Shown here one piece after another: positions 22,340 through 30,683 of a DNA stretch of 43,156 nucleotides (its first letter is position 1; each line of letters starts with the position of its first letter). Made by a program: the position numbers and the translations under genes. This DNA is from an uncultured Eubacterium sp. Lineage in GTDB: Bacteria; Bacillota; Clostridia; Peptostreptococcales; Anaerovoracaceae. The stretch covers positions 1-43,156 of the forward strand of contig CALCKF010000069.1 of NCBI GenBank assembly GCA_937966095.1, written 5' to 3'. The notes beneath the pieces are model-generated. The model was not told where the DNA came from, did not search any database, and was given only the letters and a program-made list of their open reading frames with translations.

Positions 22340-23041
22340 CTACTTTTTACTGTAATCTCTTTCTCCAAATATGGCGCTTCCTACTCTTACAAGGTTGGAT
22401 CCGGACTGTATCGCCACCGGGAAATCATGTGACATGCCCATTGACAGATATTTGAAATCCAGTCTCGGATGCTCGATCCTTCCAAACTGATCATACTGTT
22501 TTTTCACTTCGTCAAAATATATTTTTATATCTTCCGGGTCATCAGCATAAGGAGCTATGCACATAAGACCTCTTATCCTTATGTTTTCACAGGTCTCCAG
22601 GATCTCCATTATCAGCTTTTCCGTCTCATCTGTGGAAATGCCGAATTTGCTTTCCTCATGAGCTGAATTTACCTGTATGAGGATGTCCATTACCTTCCCG
22701 CTTTTTCCAGAGCGTTTGTCTATCTCTGCAGCCAGCTTGTACGAATCTACCGAATGTATCATGGATACTTTATCTATTATATATTTCACTTTGTTTGTCT
22801 GCAGGTGCCCTATCATATGCCATCTGACAGGCTTTATATCGTCATATTTATCCATGATCTCCTGCACTTTGTTTTCACCTATGTCTGTAACGCCTGCATC
22901 TATCGCCGTATTTATCTCTTCAGGACTTCTTGTCTTGCTGACGGCAACGAGCAGTATTTCATCTGCATTCCTCCCACAGCCTTCAGCAGCTTCTTTTATC
23001 CTGCGTCTTACATCTGATAAATTGGCTCTTATATCTTCCAT
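22340..23041 (-). CDS. yggS: YggS-family PLP homeostasis protein
   Basis: About 233 residues from MEDIRANLSDVRRRI. The PLP lysine lies in 'LLVAVSKTRSPEEI', and 'IGENKVQE', 'WHMIGHLQTNKVKYI' and the C-terminal 'LSMGMSHDFPVAIQSGSNLVRVGSAIFG' blocks (phosphate binding) are intact. The family buffers pyridoxal phosphate and has no catalytic reaction assigned. The start at 23041 follows GAGGAGG; the frame from 23059 lies in the previous gene. Confidence 0.95.
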   Translation of the reverse strand: MEDIRANLSDVRRRIKEAAEGCGRNADEILLVAVSKTRSPEEINTAIDAGVTDIGENKVQEIMDKYDDIKPVRWHMIGHLQTNKVKYIIDKVSMIHSVDSYKLAAEIDKRSGKSGKVMDILIQVNSAHEESKFGISTDETEKLIMEILETCENIRIRGLMCIAPYADDPEDIKIYFDEVKKQYDQFGRIEHPRLDFKYLSMGMSHDFPVAIQSGSNLVRVGSAIFGERDYSKK

Positions 23042-23055
23042 AGCTAATCCTCCTC

Positions 23056-24093
23056 TCAAGATCCGCCGTCGTTTTTCTCCTCCTCTTCCTTCTCCAGGTC
23101 ATCTTTCAATGCACTTCCCGGGTGTCTTAGCACTTCATCATATACATCTACAGTGTATACCTGGTTTCCCTCATCATCGGTGAATGTAACATCTTCTATT
23201 ACCGACTGATCCCCGTTTGATGAGATAACCTTTATGCGGGTAAACGAATAGTCTCCGTTTTTATTTTTGACGTATACTCCCTGCACACCGTTTTTTTCCA
23301 CTATACATTTATTATCCACTATAAGGCCTTCATTATCACTGGTTATTATGGACATATCCTCCGCCCTGCTTTCACAGAAAGCCTTATAATAGACATCAAG
23401 ATGAAATATGACTCGGTAGTCACCATCCTCCTTTTCCATACTGTGTACGATGGCATCCACAGATCCTTCAGGAAGTTCCAGAGTTACTTTTTTCCCTTCC
23501 GTATATGTTTCTGCCGTTTCTTCATCGACCCAGCACAGTATGTACCAGCTGTCATCCATAGATACCTTATATACAGGCTCCCCTTTTATGACCGAAGATC
23601 TTTCCAGATTCACCGGATCATATGACAGGCTTTCCACAGTCTCCCTTTTTATTTTATCCATATTTTCACTGGTGAAATAATCCTCATACCCGTCTATCGT
23701 AAGACTGAACACACCGCTGATAGGTGAGTTGTATTCTTCAGAAAGTCCGTCATACCCTTCCAGCATATCAAGATATTCAGTAAAACGCTTTTCCTTTTTG
23801 CTGCCGTTTTCTTCTACCGATACGACCGGATATCCTTTTTTGACGGCTGTTCCTTCACTGACCAGATATGTGACATCTCCTGACTCTGCGGCTATCCCTA
23901 TTGCCTCTTCCTTTATGAAATACCCCGTCGTTTCATATGATATCTTCAGATCCCCAGGCTCCAGCACCTGAGTTGTCTCAAAAATATCTGTAACTTTAGG
24001 GAGTACTTCAACAACGATATATAGTAGCAGCAATGCTGCAAGATAAATATATATTGCTTTTTTTGTTTTTTTACTGAGTTTAATTTTCATCAT
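23056..24093 (-). CDS. HlyD-family membrane-anchored adaptor-like protein
   Basis: A 345-residue protein with one N-terminal membrane helix (AIYIYLAALLLLYIVVEVLP) and an extracellular region. 'GDVTYLVSEGTAVKKGYPVVSV' is a biotinyl/lipoyl-like strand pair typical of HlyD adaptors, and the C-terminal barrel region ends in a charged tail (DLEKEEEEKNDGGS). Clostridial genomes often place such a gene upstream of yggS-sepF. No transporter lies next to it, so an export function is not supported here; a cell-envelope or division role is a contextual guess. Confidence 0.72.
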   Translation of the reverse strand: MMKIKLSKKTKKAIYIYLAALLLLYIVVEVLPKVTDIFETTQVLEPGDLKISYETTGYFIKEEAIGIAAESGDVTYLVSEGTAVKKGYPVVSVEENGSKKEKRFTEYLDMLEGYDGLSEEYNSPISGVFSLTIDGYEDYFTSENMDKIKRETVESLSYDPVNLERSSVIKGEPVYKVSMDDSWYILCWVDEETAETYTEGKKVTLELPEGSVDAIVHSMEKEDGDYRVIFHLDVYYKAFCESRAEDMSIITSDNEGLIVDNKCIVEKNGVQGVYVKNKNGDYSFTRIKVISSNGDQSVIEDVTFTDDEGNQVYTVDVYDEVLRHPGSALKDDLEKEEEEKNDGGS

Positions 24094-24129
24094 CTTATTT
24101 TACACCAAAGCCGGACTGCTTGCAATCTA

Positions 24130-24873
24130 CTATACATCTATTTTAATTATTTCTTCCAGTATTTTTCTCTCTTCTTTCGAAAAGTCCCTGTATTTCTTTA
24201 CAAAATCTTCAAACATATCAGGACGGCGTTTTTTTGTAAGCAGCAATGATTCCCTGAAGCGCCACAGATCTATAAGCTTATGGTTGCCGCTCACCAGCAC
24301 TTCCGGGACCTCCATTCCTCTGTATTCTCTCGGCTTAGTGTATTGAGGATGTTCGAGCAGCCCCGAATATATAGATTCGTCCAGCGCAGAATTTTCATTA
24401 CCCAGCACTTCCGGTATCAGTCTTGCCACTGAATCTATGAGCACCATAGCCGGCAGCTCTCCTCCCGTCAGCACATAGTCGCCTATCGATATCTCCTCCA
24501 TATTCCAATAATCTATAGCACGCTGATCAAGTCCCTCATAATGCCCGCACACTACAACGAATCCCTCCATATCCGCCAGTTCTTTTATTTTTTCGCTGTC
24601 AAGAACTTTTCCTCTCGGTGACATATATATCACTTTTTTTTCACTGCCGTTTACCGATTCCAGAGCCCCAAAAACAGGATCAGCCATCATTACCATGCCG
24701 CCTCCTCCTCCGAACGGATAATCATCTGCTCTGTTATGGCGATCATTGCTGAAGTTTCTTATATCTGTAACGGTTATATCCAGCAGTCCCCTTTCCACTG
24801 CCCTGCCAAGTATGCTGCTCTCTGTCACAGGGCCGAACATTTCGGGGAACAGTGTAAGAATGTCTATCTTCAT
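24130..24873 (-). CDS. trmD: tRNA (guanine-N1-)-methyltransferase TrmD
   Basis: About 247 residues. TrmD methylates G37 of tRNAs to prevent frameshifting. 'MKIDILTLFPEMFGPV' opens the protein, and the knotted SAM site is seen in 'SIGDYVLTGGELPAMVLIDS' and the 'HPQYTKPREYRG' block. The start at 24873 follows CAGGAG; the longer frame to 24891 overlaps rimM. rplS, which usually follows trmD, is not present; the HlyD-like gene comes next. Confidence 0.96.
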   Translation of the reverse strand: MKIDILTLFPEMFGPVTESSILGRAVERGLLDITVTDIRNFSNDRHNRADDYPFGGGGGMVMMADPVFGALESVNGSEKKVIYMSPRGKVLDSEKIKELADMEGFVVVCGHYEGLDQRAIDYWNMEEISIGDYVLTGGELPAMVLIDSVARLIPEVLGNENSALDESIYSGLLEHPQYTKPREYRGMEVPEVLVSGNHKLIDLWRFRESLLLTKKRRPDMFEDFVKKYRDFSKEERKILEEIIKIDV

Positions 24874-24887
24874 TTTTTCTCCTGTAA

Positions 24888-25391
24888 TCATCCCTGCAGG
24901 TCCAGCATACCATCTATAAGTCTGACAGTTATGTGCCGTTCCTGCATATCTATCTTCAACACGAACTCATCGACATTCGGGATCAGCAGGTCTTTTCCGT
25001 CGGGTCTTCTGATCTCAAATATATCCTGTGCTGTGTTCTGGATCACATCTTTCACCTGTCCCAGTACATTTCCCAGCTCATCTCCGACTTCCATTCCTAT
25101 TATATCCCTTACATAATACTGCCCCTCAGGCAGCTTCGGAAGATCATTTTCTGTTATGAAAACATCTTCCCCCTTGACCGCTTCCGCACTGTTTCTGTCA
25201 GATATCACAGATAATTTCAGTATCACAGTATTTTTATGAGGTCTGACACTTTCTATATCCGCTTTTCTTTCCCCTACATACAATGACCCTGCTGTTTCAT
25301 ATATGTCTATACTGTCAGAATAATTGTATACCTTGACTTCTCCCTTTAAGCCCACTGCATTGACAATCTTGCCTATTTTTATCTTTTCCAT
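24888..25391 (-). CDS. rimM: 16S rRNA processing protein RimM
   Basis: About 167 residues. The N-terminal RimM barrel (IKIGKIVNAVGLKGEVKVY) and the C-terminal PRC barrel (YYVRDIIGMEV.., NVLGQVKDVIQNTAQDIFEI, LIPNVDEFVLKID) are complete. RimM assists 30S head maturation with S19. It lies in the canonical order khpA-rimM-trmD. The start at 25391 gives the family-standard N-terminus; an ATG four codons earlier lacks a site. Confidence 0.94.
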   Translation of the reverse strand: MEKIKIGKIVNAVGLKGEVKVYNYSDSIDIYETAGSLYVGERKADIESVRPHKNTVILKLSVISDRNSAEAVKGEDVFITENDLPKLPEGQYYVRDIIGMEVGDELGNVLGQVKDVIQNTAQDIFEIRRPDGKDLLIPNVDEFVLKIDMQERHITVRLIDGMLDLQG

Positions 25392-25444
25392 ATATCTTTC
25401 CATAAAATTACAGGCACATATATAAAATACATGTGCCTTAGTCT

Positions 25445-25675
25445 CTATTGAACTATTTCGACTACTACTCTGGTATTCGCCTTTGTAGCAGCCGCTTTTA
25501 CTACTGTACGGATAGCTTTGGCGATCCTGCCCTGCTTTCCTATCACTTTCCCCATATCTTCAGATGCCACTTTAAGCTGTATCACCGTAGTTCCATTGGA
25601 TTGTGACTCAGATACCTCAACAGCTTCCGGATGTTCAACCAGTGACTTTGCAATTGCACTAACCAATTCCACCAT
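25445..25675 (-). CDS. khpA: KH-domain RNA-binding protein KhpA
   Basis: A 76-residue single KH domain with the 'GKVIGKQGRIAKAIRTVV' loop (GxxG) that binds RNA. KhpA pairs with KhpB/Jag and affects cell elongation and small RNA control in Firmicutes. The start at 25675 follows GGTGA. It lies between rpsP and rimM as usual. Confidence 0.93.
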   Translation of the reverse strand: MVELVSAIAKSLVEHPEAVEVSESQSNGTTVIQLKVASEDMGKVIGKQGRIAKAIRTVVKAAATKANTRVVVEIVQ

Positions 25676-25690
25676 TAGCTTCACCGCTTT

Positions 25691-25930
25691 CTATAAAATG
25701 CCGCTTTTTTTGAAAAGAGCTTTTACCGTATCTGTAGGCTGAGCTCCGTTCCCGAGCCATTTCTTGGCTTTTTCTTCATCGATCTTTATGTCAGCAGGAT
25801 CTGTAAGCGGATTGTAATATCCGATTTCCTCTATAAACTTTCCGTCTCTCGGTGATCTTACGTCTGCAACTACCACACGATAAAAAGGCTTCTTGTGAGC
25901 TCCCATTCTCTTAAGTCTGATTTTAACCAT
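25691..25930 (-). CDS. rpsP: 30S ribosomal protein S16
   Basis: A 79-residue S16, of family-standard length. MVKIRLKRMGAHKKPFYRVV is the conserved opening and 'DGKFIEEIGYYNP' follows. AGGAGG precedes the ATG. It is followed within 15 bases by khpA. Confidence 0.97.
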   Translation of the reverse strand: MVKIRLKRMGAHKKPFYRVVVADVRSPRDGKFIEEIGYYNPLTDPADIKIDEEKAKKWLGNGAQPTDTVKALFKKSGIL

Positions 25931-25982
25931 TTCTTTATTTCCTCCTAAAATAATATAACTCTTTTATTTACTGCACAGGGAT

Positions 25983-27320
25983 CTAGAATCCCCGGAACAT
26001 TCTGTTCATTTTACCGCCGCCTTTTCCCGTAAAGCTTTTCATCATCTTTCTTGCTTCATCATATCGCTTTACAAGCTGGTTTATCTTTGAGACCGGCTGT
26101 CCGGAGCCTGCCGATATCCTCCTTCGTCTGCTGGCATTGAGGATCGACGGGTTTTCTCTTTCTTCCCTGGTCATGGATTGTATTATGGCCTCCATCTGGA
26201 TGAATTCCTTTTCGCTTTTATCCAGATTAACACTGTTCATCGCTTTATTGTTCATGCCCGGCATCATGTCAAGCACCTTAGCTATGCCGCCCATTTTCCT
26301 GATCTGACCCATCTGTTCAAGGAAGTCCTCAAGTGTGAACTTATTCTTTCTGAGCTTTCTTTCAAGCTCCATCGCTTTCTTCTCATCATAATCTTCCTGA
26401 GCCTTTTCGATGAGCGTGAGCATATCGCCCATTCCAAGGATTCTGCTTGCCATTCTTTCAGGATGGAATGGCTCTAATGCATCGAATTTTTCTCCTGTGC
26501 CGACAAATTTTATCGGTCTGCCTGTAACTTTCTTTGCAGAAAGCGCCGCTCCGCCTCTTGAATCACCATCCATCTTTGTCATGATGATACCGTCTATTCC
26601 GAGTCTGTCATTGAAGCCTTCGGCAGCATTGACAGCATCCTGTCCTGTAAGGGCGTCAACTACCAAAAGTATCTCATGAGGTTTTACAGCCTTCTTTATC
26701 GTAACAAGTTCTTCCATGAGTTCTTCATCTATCTGCAGTCTTCCGGCAGTATCGACGATAAGTATATTACAGCCCTGCTTCTCCGCTTCTTTTATCGCTG
26801 CCAGTGCTATTTTTTCGGGTTCCCGGCAATCTCTCATCGTAAATACCGGTGTATCTACTGCTTTTCCGACAATCTCCAGCTGATCTATAGCTGCCGGCCT
26901 GTATATGTCACATGCGCAAAGCATTGGTTTTTTACCGTTTTTTTTCAAATAAGCAGCCAGTTTGCCGCATGTCGTAGTCTTACCTGTACCCTGCAGTCCC
27001 ACCATCAGATATACAGTGAATCCTTTTGGTGAATATGTCAGCTTGCTGCCGGTGCCGCCCATCAGCTCCGTCAGCTCCTCGTTGACTATCTTTATCACCT
27101 GCTGCGCAGGAGTCAGGCTTGCCATGACTTCCTCACCCAGCGACTTTTCCTTGACGCTGGAGACAAAATCTTTCACGACTTTGAAATTGACATCCGCCTC
27201 CAGCAGAGCCAGCTTAACCTCCCGCATCGCTGCGTTTATATCTGCCTCTGTGAGACTTCCTTTTCCTTTCAGGCCTTTGAATACTCCCTGAAGTTTTTCC
27301 GATAATCCTTCAAATGCCAT
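25983..27320 (-). CDS. ffh: Signal recognition particle protein Ffh
   Basis: A 445-residue SRP54. The GTPase motifs GLQGTGKTTTCGKL, DTAGRLQIDEEL and TKMDGDSRGGAAL are present. The C-terminal M domain (methionine-rich, QMGQIRKMGG and MMPGM) binds signal sequences and SRP RNA. It targets nascent membrane proteins to FtsY. It follows ylxM after four bases with its own GGAGG. Confidence 0.98.
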   Translation of the reverse strand: MAFEGLSEKLQGVFKGLKGKGSLTEADINAAMREVKLALLEADVNFKVVKDFVSSVKEKSLGEEVMASLTPAQQVIKIVNEELTELMGGTGSKLTYSPKGFTVYLMVGLQGTGKTTTCGKLAAYLKKNGKKPMLCACDIYRPAAIDQLEIVGKAVDTPVFTMRDCREPEKIALAAIKEAEKQGCNILIVDTAGRLQIDEELMEELVTIKKAVKPHEILLVVDALTGQDAVNAAEGFNDRLGIDGIIMTKMDGDSRGGAALSAKKVTGRPIKFVGTGEKFDALEPFHPERMASRILGMGDMLTLIEKAQEDYDEKKAMELERKLRKNKFTLEDFLEQMGQIRKMGGIAKVLDMMPGMNNKAMNSVNLDKSEKEFIQMEAIIQSMTREERENPSILNASRRRRISAGSGQPVSKINQLVKRYDEARKMMKSFTGKGGGKMNRMFRGF

Positions 27321-27324
27321 AGGA

Positions 27325-27699
27325 TCACTCCTCCAAATTATCTATGATCGATTTTACCTTTTTCAAATCCTCTACAGTCCTTAGAACTGTTTCCGACTTT
27401 TCCTTCTGCAGGACGTGGATAACACTGTCCATGATACTGTCTATTTCTTTTACAGCATCCCTGCTTTTACGGAATTTTTCCACAAGCCCCAGTTTTTTTT
27501 CATATTCCTTCAGAGCCTTCTCTGCATTTTTCAGTGCGTCATGGACTCCCTGCCTGCTTATGTCGAATTCTTCAGCGATCTCCGACAGAGAGAGATTCTC
27601 TTCGTGATACAGCTTCATCACCTGATCCTGGCGCTTTGAAAGCAGCTGTCCGTAAAAATCATAAAGCAGGCTGATATATGTGATATCGTCTATCTTCAT
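27325..27699 (-). CDS. ylxM: YlxM-family SRP-associated HTH protein
   Basis: A 124-residue protein. The N-terminal sigma-70 region 4-like helix-turn-helix (LSKRQDQVMKLYHEENLSLSEIAEE, ISRQGVHDAL) is followed by a coiled coil. YlxM stimulates the SRP GTPase cycle in related species and accompanies ffh. It is the first gene of the ylxM-ffh-rpsP-khpA-rimM-trmD operon, with the promoter at 27724-27752 just upstream. Confidence 0.92.
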   Translation of the reverse strand: MKIDDITYISLLYDFYGQLLSKRQDQVMKLYHEENLSLSEIAEEFDISRQGVHDALKNAEKALKEYEKKLGLVEKFRKSRDAVKEIDSIMDSVIHVLQKEKSETVLRTVEDLKKVKSIIDNLEE

Positions 27700-27723
27700 A
27701 TCTTCTCACCTTTTACCTTTGAC

Positions 27724-27752
27724 AGTATATATCAGCAGAATGCTGCTGTCAA
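27724..27752 (-). promoter_or_regulatory. Near-consensus promoter of the ylxM-ffh operon
   Basis: On the minus strand TTGACA (27747-27752) and TATACT (27724-27729) are 17 bases apart. GCAGCA/TGCTGC symmetry lies within the spacer. The distance to the ylxM start is about 25 bases from the -10 box. Confidence 0.8.
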
Positions 27753-27792
27753 GTGTTTTTGCTTAACACTAACTGCGAATTTTCATAATCAA

Positions 27793-27818
27793 AGGACGCC
27801 GTATTTGCACGGCGTCCT
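27793..27818 (-). terminator. Terminator after the beta-helix surface protein gene
   Basis: AGGACGCCGT pairs perfectly with ACGGCGTCCT around a 6-base loop, 34 bases beyond the surface protein stop. The T-run on the minus strand is short (TTTG). Confidence 0.65.
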
Positions 27819-27851
27819 GTTTTCCTACTGTTATATTTATCTCATTATACA

Positions 27852-29471
27852 TCAATTATGTCTTTTCCTGGTTGCAACCACTGCCGCCATCACAGCAAGA
27901 GCAAGGCCTGCCATAGCAAACGGTACTGTCATATTGCTCTCATCTCCAGTTTGTGGAGATTTCTCAGTTTTTTCAATTACAGTATCCGTTTCTCCATCAT
28001 TGGTTTCTCCTACAGCAGTTTGCTTTTCCCATGCAGTGAAAAGAACAGTATCACCTGTTACTTCACTGTCAAAATCATATTTTGTTTCAGAGAAGTTGAG
28101 TCCAATGACAACCGAGCCATCATCGCTCCAGCGCCATCCGTTATCAGCAGGCTCATACCAGCCCAGGTATTCATACCCCTTTATAGGATCAGGATCTAAA
28201 ATTTCCAGGCCGATCGATTCAAGGAATCCATTTACACTTTCTCCTAAAGGTACAGATAAGTAATCACTATGATCAGCAATTTCCTTTCCGTCAGGATCTA
28301 TCCCGTAAAGAAATACATGATTTCCTATTTTTTCTGCTTCACCATCTCCATTGACAATATCACTTTCATGCTGGTAATAATACGTATCTTCGCCTTTTGA
28401 AACTTTATAAGTGGCTCCAAGCCAGAGCGCCATATTTTCATCAGCAACTACGCTGAACAAATGCTCATATCCTGCCTCATCATCAGGTGCCGGATATACT
28501 AAAACTGCACAATCTCCTTTTAAATATTCACTTACATCGGAAGTATATTCTCCCCCTGTTATATTTACATCCTCATTTGTATTAAAGTTGTTTACAACCG
28601 CAGAACCACTGCTATCAAAGATCCCTCCTGTGATAGTAAGTTTCCCCAGATCCTTATCTGAAGGGGATGCAGCGCTTGCTCCGTTTAATACGCAGTTTTC
28701 CGATTCACATACAAACTCTCCTCCTGAAATTTCAGTAATATTCCAGTTAAGTATAGCTGCCTGAGTCGTATTTTTATAGGTTCCTCCTTTTATAATCAAA
28801 CTGGCGCCGTCATCATTTTTGACTGTGTTCAGTCCCCCGATAAATTCTCCTCCATATATGGTAAGCTGCGGACTTTCATGATTTGTTTCGCTTACATATC
28901 CTGTTCTTGGATCTTCACTTGTATAATTATAGTATCCATTTTCTATCATGCTGCTGAAGCTGCCTGTGTTCTTGACAACAACACCCTCCCGGATAGTCAT
29001 CGATCCATGATTGCAGATTGTATACCAGCTGTTTCCGCCGCTGATATCAGCACTTTGACCAGATTCAGACGTACGGTCATATGTCCCCCCATTAAGGTCA
29101 ACTGTTCCCTCATTGAAAACAGCCGCCTTTCCATTGGATTTATTATCTATCAATCCATCACCTACAACTGTTAATGAAGCATTTATCTTAACAGATATAG
29201 TATCGCCAGCATTATTTGTCAGAGTTTTTCCATTCAAATCAAGAACCACGTTGCCATTCGTTATTGTGACATCTTCAACAGAATTATTGATCAAAGTAAT
29301 CGTTCCTGACTTATCTTCTGATTCTTCAATCGCATCTACTGCGCTTTGTACAGTCGCATACTCGTCACTTCCTATTTTAGCTACGTTCTCACCTGCAAAA
29401 ACGCTTGCAGGCAGCATTGTGATCACCATGGCTATCGCCAATATGACTGGTAACAATCCTTTCTTTTTCAT
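27852..29471 (-). CDS. Cell-wall-anchored beta-helix surface protein
   Basis: A 539-residue protein. Residues 1-26 form a signal peptide (cut likely after VFA). Residues about 40-320 are repeats of short strands of the type 'LTIYGGEF', 'LIIKGGTY', 'VNITGGEY', typical of a right-handed parallel beta-helix. A Listeria-Bacteroides-repeat-like segment (YEYLGWYEPADNG, TGDTVLFTAWEK) follows. The sortase signal is SPQTG (505-509) with a membrane helix and RKRHN tail. Adhesin or matrix role is inferred. It has its own promoter and lies between the ylxM operon and dapB. Confidence 0.88.
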   Translation of the reverse strand: MKKKGLLPVILAIAMVITMLPASVFAGENVAKIGSDEYATVQSAVDAIEESEDKSGTITLINNSVEDVTITNGNVVLDLNGKTLTNNAGDTISVKINASLTVVGDGLIDNKSNGKAAVFNEGTVDLNGGTYDRTSESGQSADISGGNSWYTICNHGSMTIREGVVVKNTGSFSSMIENGYYNYTSEDPRTGYVSETNHESPQLTIYGGEFIGGLNTVKNDDGASLIIKGGTYKNTTQAAILNWNITEISGGEFVCESENCVLNGASAASPSDKDLGKLTITGGIFDSSGSAVVNNFNTNEDVNITGGEYTSDVSEYLKGDCAVLVYPAPDDEAGYEHLFSVVADENMALWLGATYKVSKGEDTYYYQHESDIVNGDGEAEKIGNHVFLYGIDPDGKEIADHSDYLSVPLGESVNGFLESIGLEILDPDPIKGYEYLGWYEPADNGWRWSDDGSVVIGLNFSETKYDFDSEVTGDTVLFTAWEKQTAVGETNDGETDTVIEKTEKSPQTGDESNMTVPFAMAGLALAVMAAVVATRKRHN

Positions 29472-29535
29472 GATCTTCTCCTTTTCATATAACTGCGCAT
29501 CCCATATTAAAATATTAATTCAATATTATAACAGT

Positions 29536-29565
29536 ATTATATCCCCCCTGTATTGATTTTGTCAA
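29536..29565 (-). promoter_or_regulatory. Promoter of the beta-helix surface protein gene
   Basis: On the minus strand TTGACA (29560-29565) and TATAAT (29536-29541) are separated by 18 bases, about 65 bases before the start codon. Both boxes are consensus. Confidence 0.75.
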
Positions 29566-29705
29566 TGCCTTTCAAATTTAAAACCACAATAAAATTTATT
29601 TATTCTATACGGTTTCGCATAAGCAGCAGTTAATCTTTTATATCGCAGATCATTAACATTATCGCGTCTGAGATAGTTTATACCATCAAAGAATCCAAAA
29701 AACAG

Positions 29706-29755
29706 AAAAAACTATCGCTGTATCATTTCAAAACAATATACTTCGATAGTTTTTT
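29706..29755 (-). terminator. Hairpin with T-run, likely terminator of the prs-pth-mfd-dapB run
   Basis: AAAAAACTATCG (29706-29717) pairs with CGATAGTTTTTT (29744-29755), a 12-bp perfect stem with a 26-base loop, so a T-run follows the core stem on either strand. It lies 143 bases beyond the dapB stop. Confidence 0.5.
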
Positions 29756-29813
29756 GTTATAGCGACATTAAATCTTTATCCATTATATCGCAAAATTCTT
29801 TGTAAAAGGTTCA

Positions 29814-29853
29814 TGCGATATAATCACCGAAATAAATCGGCATTTATATCGCA
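29814..29853 (-). repeat. Two-stage hairpin built from inverted TATATCGCA copies
   Basis: TGCGATATAA pairs perfectly with TTATATCGCA (10 bp); inside a 3x3 internal loop CCGA pairs with TCGG around a 6-base loop. It lies in the 3' untranslated region of dapB. Confidence 0.55.
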
Positions 29854-29898
29854 CACATCAGCTTTTAAACAATTTACGATATTTTAACTTTCTCTATA

Positions 29899-30654
29899 TC
29901 ATAAACCGATCACGTCCTCCATTGTATAAAGCCCAGGGCCTTTTCCCTCCATAAATTCTGCCGCATCGCATGCTCCTGAAGCATAACAGCTCCAGTCATA
30001 TGCATCATGTGATATTTCCAGCCGTTCTCCCATGCATCCGAATATCACCCGGTGAGTACTTGGTGTATTGCCTGCCCTGACTGAATGAAATACTATATCT
30101 CCCAGATCGGTAACAGATGAGGATTCTGCCATTTGTTCCGCCATTTCGATGGCAGTACCGCTTGGCGCATCCTTTTTCGTACGGCTGTGCATATCTATTA
30201 TCTCTATGCCGCAACGGTTTCCCAGCATTCTGGATGCCTCTCCCAGCAGATGCTTCATAACATTGACCACGTAAGATGTATTTGCTGCTTTCATCACGGG
30301 AATCGTTGCTGCAGCCTCCGTGAATTTTCTGTTCTGTTCTTCATTGAACCCTGTCGTTCCGCACACCAGACCTTTGCCGCTGCTAACGCAGCTTTCCAGC
30401 ACTTTCATTGAAAGATCCACAGTGGAAAAATCGACTACAAGATCACACTTGTCTATTATCTGTTCTATATCATCGTAAACAACAGCATCAGCTATATGGC
30501 TGAGTCCTGCTGCAGTTCCTATATCCTCTCCTATATAAGGACGCCCCGGAGCTCCCACTCCGCCGACTACTTTTATATTTGGTCTTTTTACAGCTTCACG
30601 GACTATAAGCCTGTCCATATTTCCATGTGGCGCTGTTATTATTATCTTTATCAT
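29899..30654 (-). CDS. dapB: 4-hydroxy-tetrahydrodipicolinate reductase-like (DapB)
   Basis: About 251 residues. The catalytic region EIIDMHSRTKKDAPSGTAIEMA fits the DapB signature with KDAPSGTA, and 'GKGLVCGTTGFNEEQ' is the second family motif. DapB makes tetrahydrodipicolinate for lysine and diaminopimelate. The N-terminal dinucleotide site reads ITAPHGNMDRLI instead of the usual GxxGRMG, so cofactor binding may differ. The start at 30654 follows GGGAG. It is the last gene after mfd and has no lysine-pathway neighbours in this window. Confidence 0.87.
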   Translation of the reverse strand: MIKIIITAPHGNMDRLIVREAVKRPNIKVVGGVGAPGRPYIGEDIGTAAGLSHIADAVVYDDIEQIIDKCDLVVDFSTVDLSMKVLESCVSSGKGLVCGTTGFNEEQNRKFTEAAATIPVMKAANTSYVVNVMKHLLGEASRMLGNRCGIEIIDMHSRTKKDAPSGTAIEMAEQMAESSSVTDLGDIVFHSVRAGNTPSTHRVIFGCMGERLEISHDAYDWSCYASGACDAAEFMEGKGPGLYTMEDVIGL

Positions 30655-30683
30655 AGATATACTCCCTTCCCGACACTTCGGCT

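Larger units (their letters stand above)
29566..29898. other. Gene-free, repeat-rich gap downstream of dapB
   Basis: No frame here looks coding. The gap holds four copies of TATATCGCA (29639-29647, 29784-29792, 29845-29853 direct; 29814-29822 inverted), several near variants and two hairpins described separately. It lies between the dapB stop and the promoter of the surface protein gene. Confidence 0.6.

Noticed and set aside
29566..29898. Possible CRISPR array or retron RNA
   Set aside because: The 9-mers are too short, irregularly spaced and partly inverted, and no cas or reverse transcriptase gene is near.
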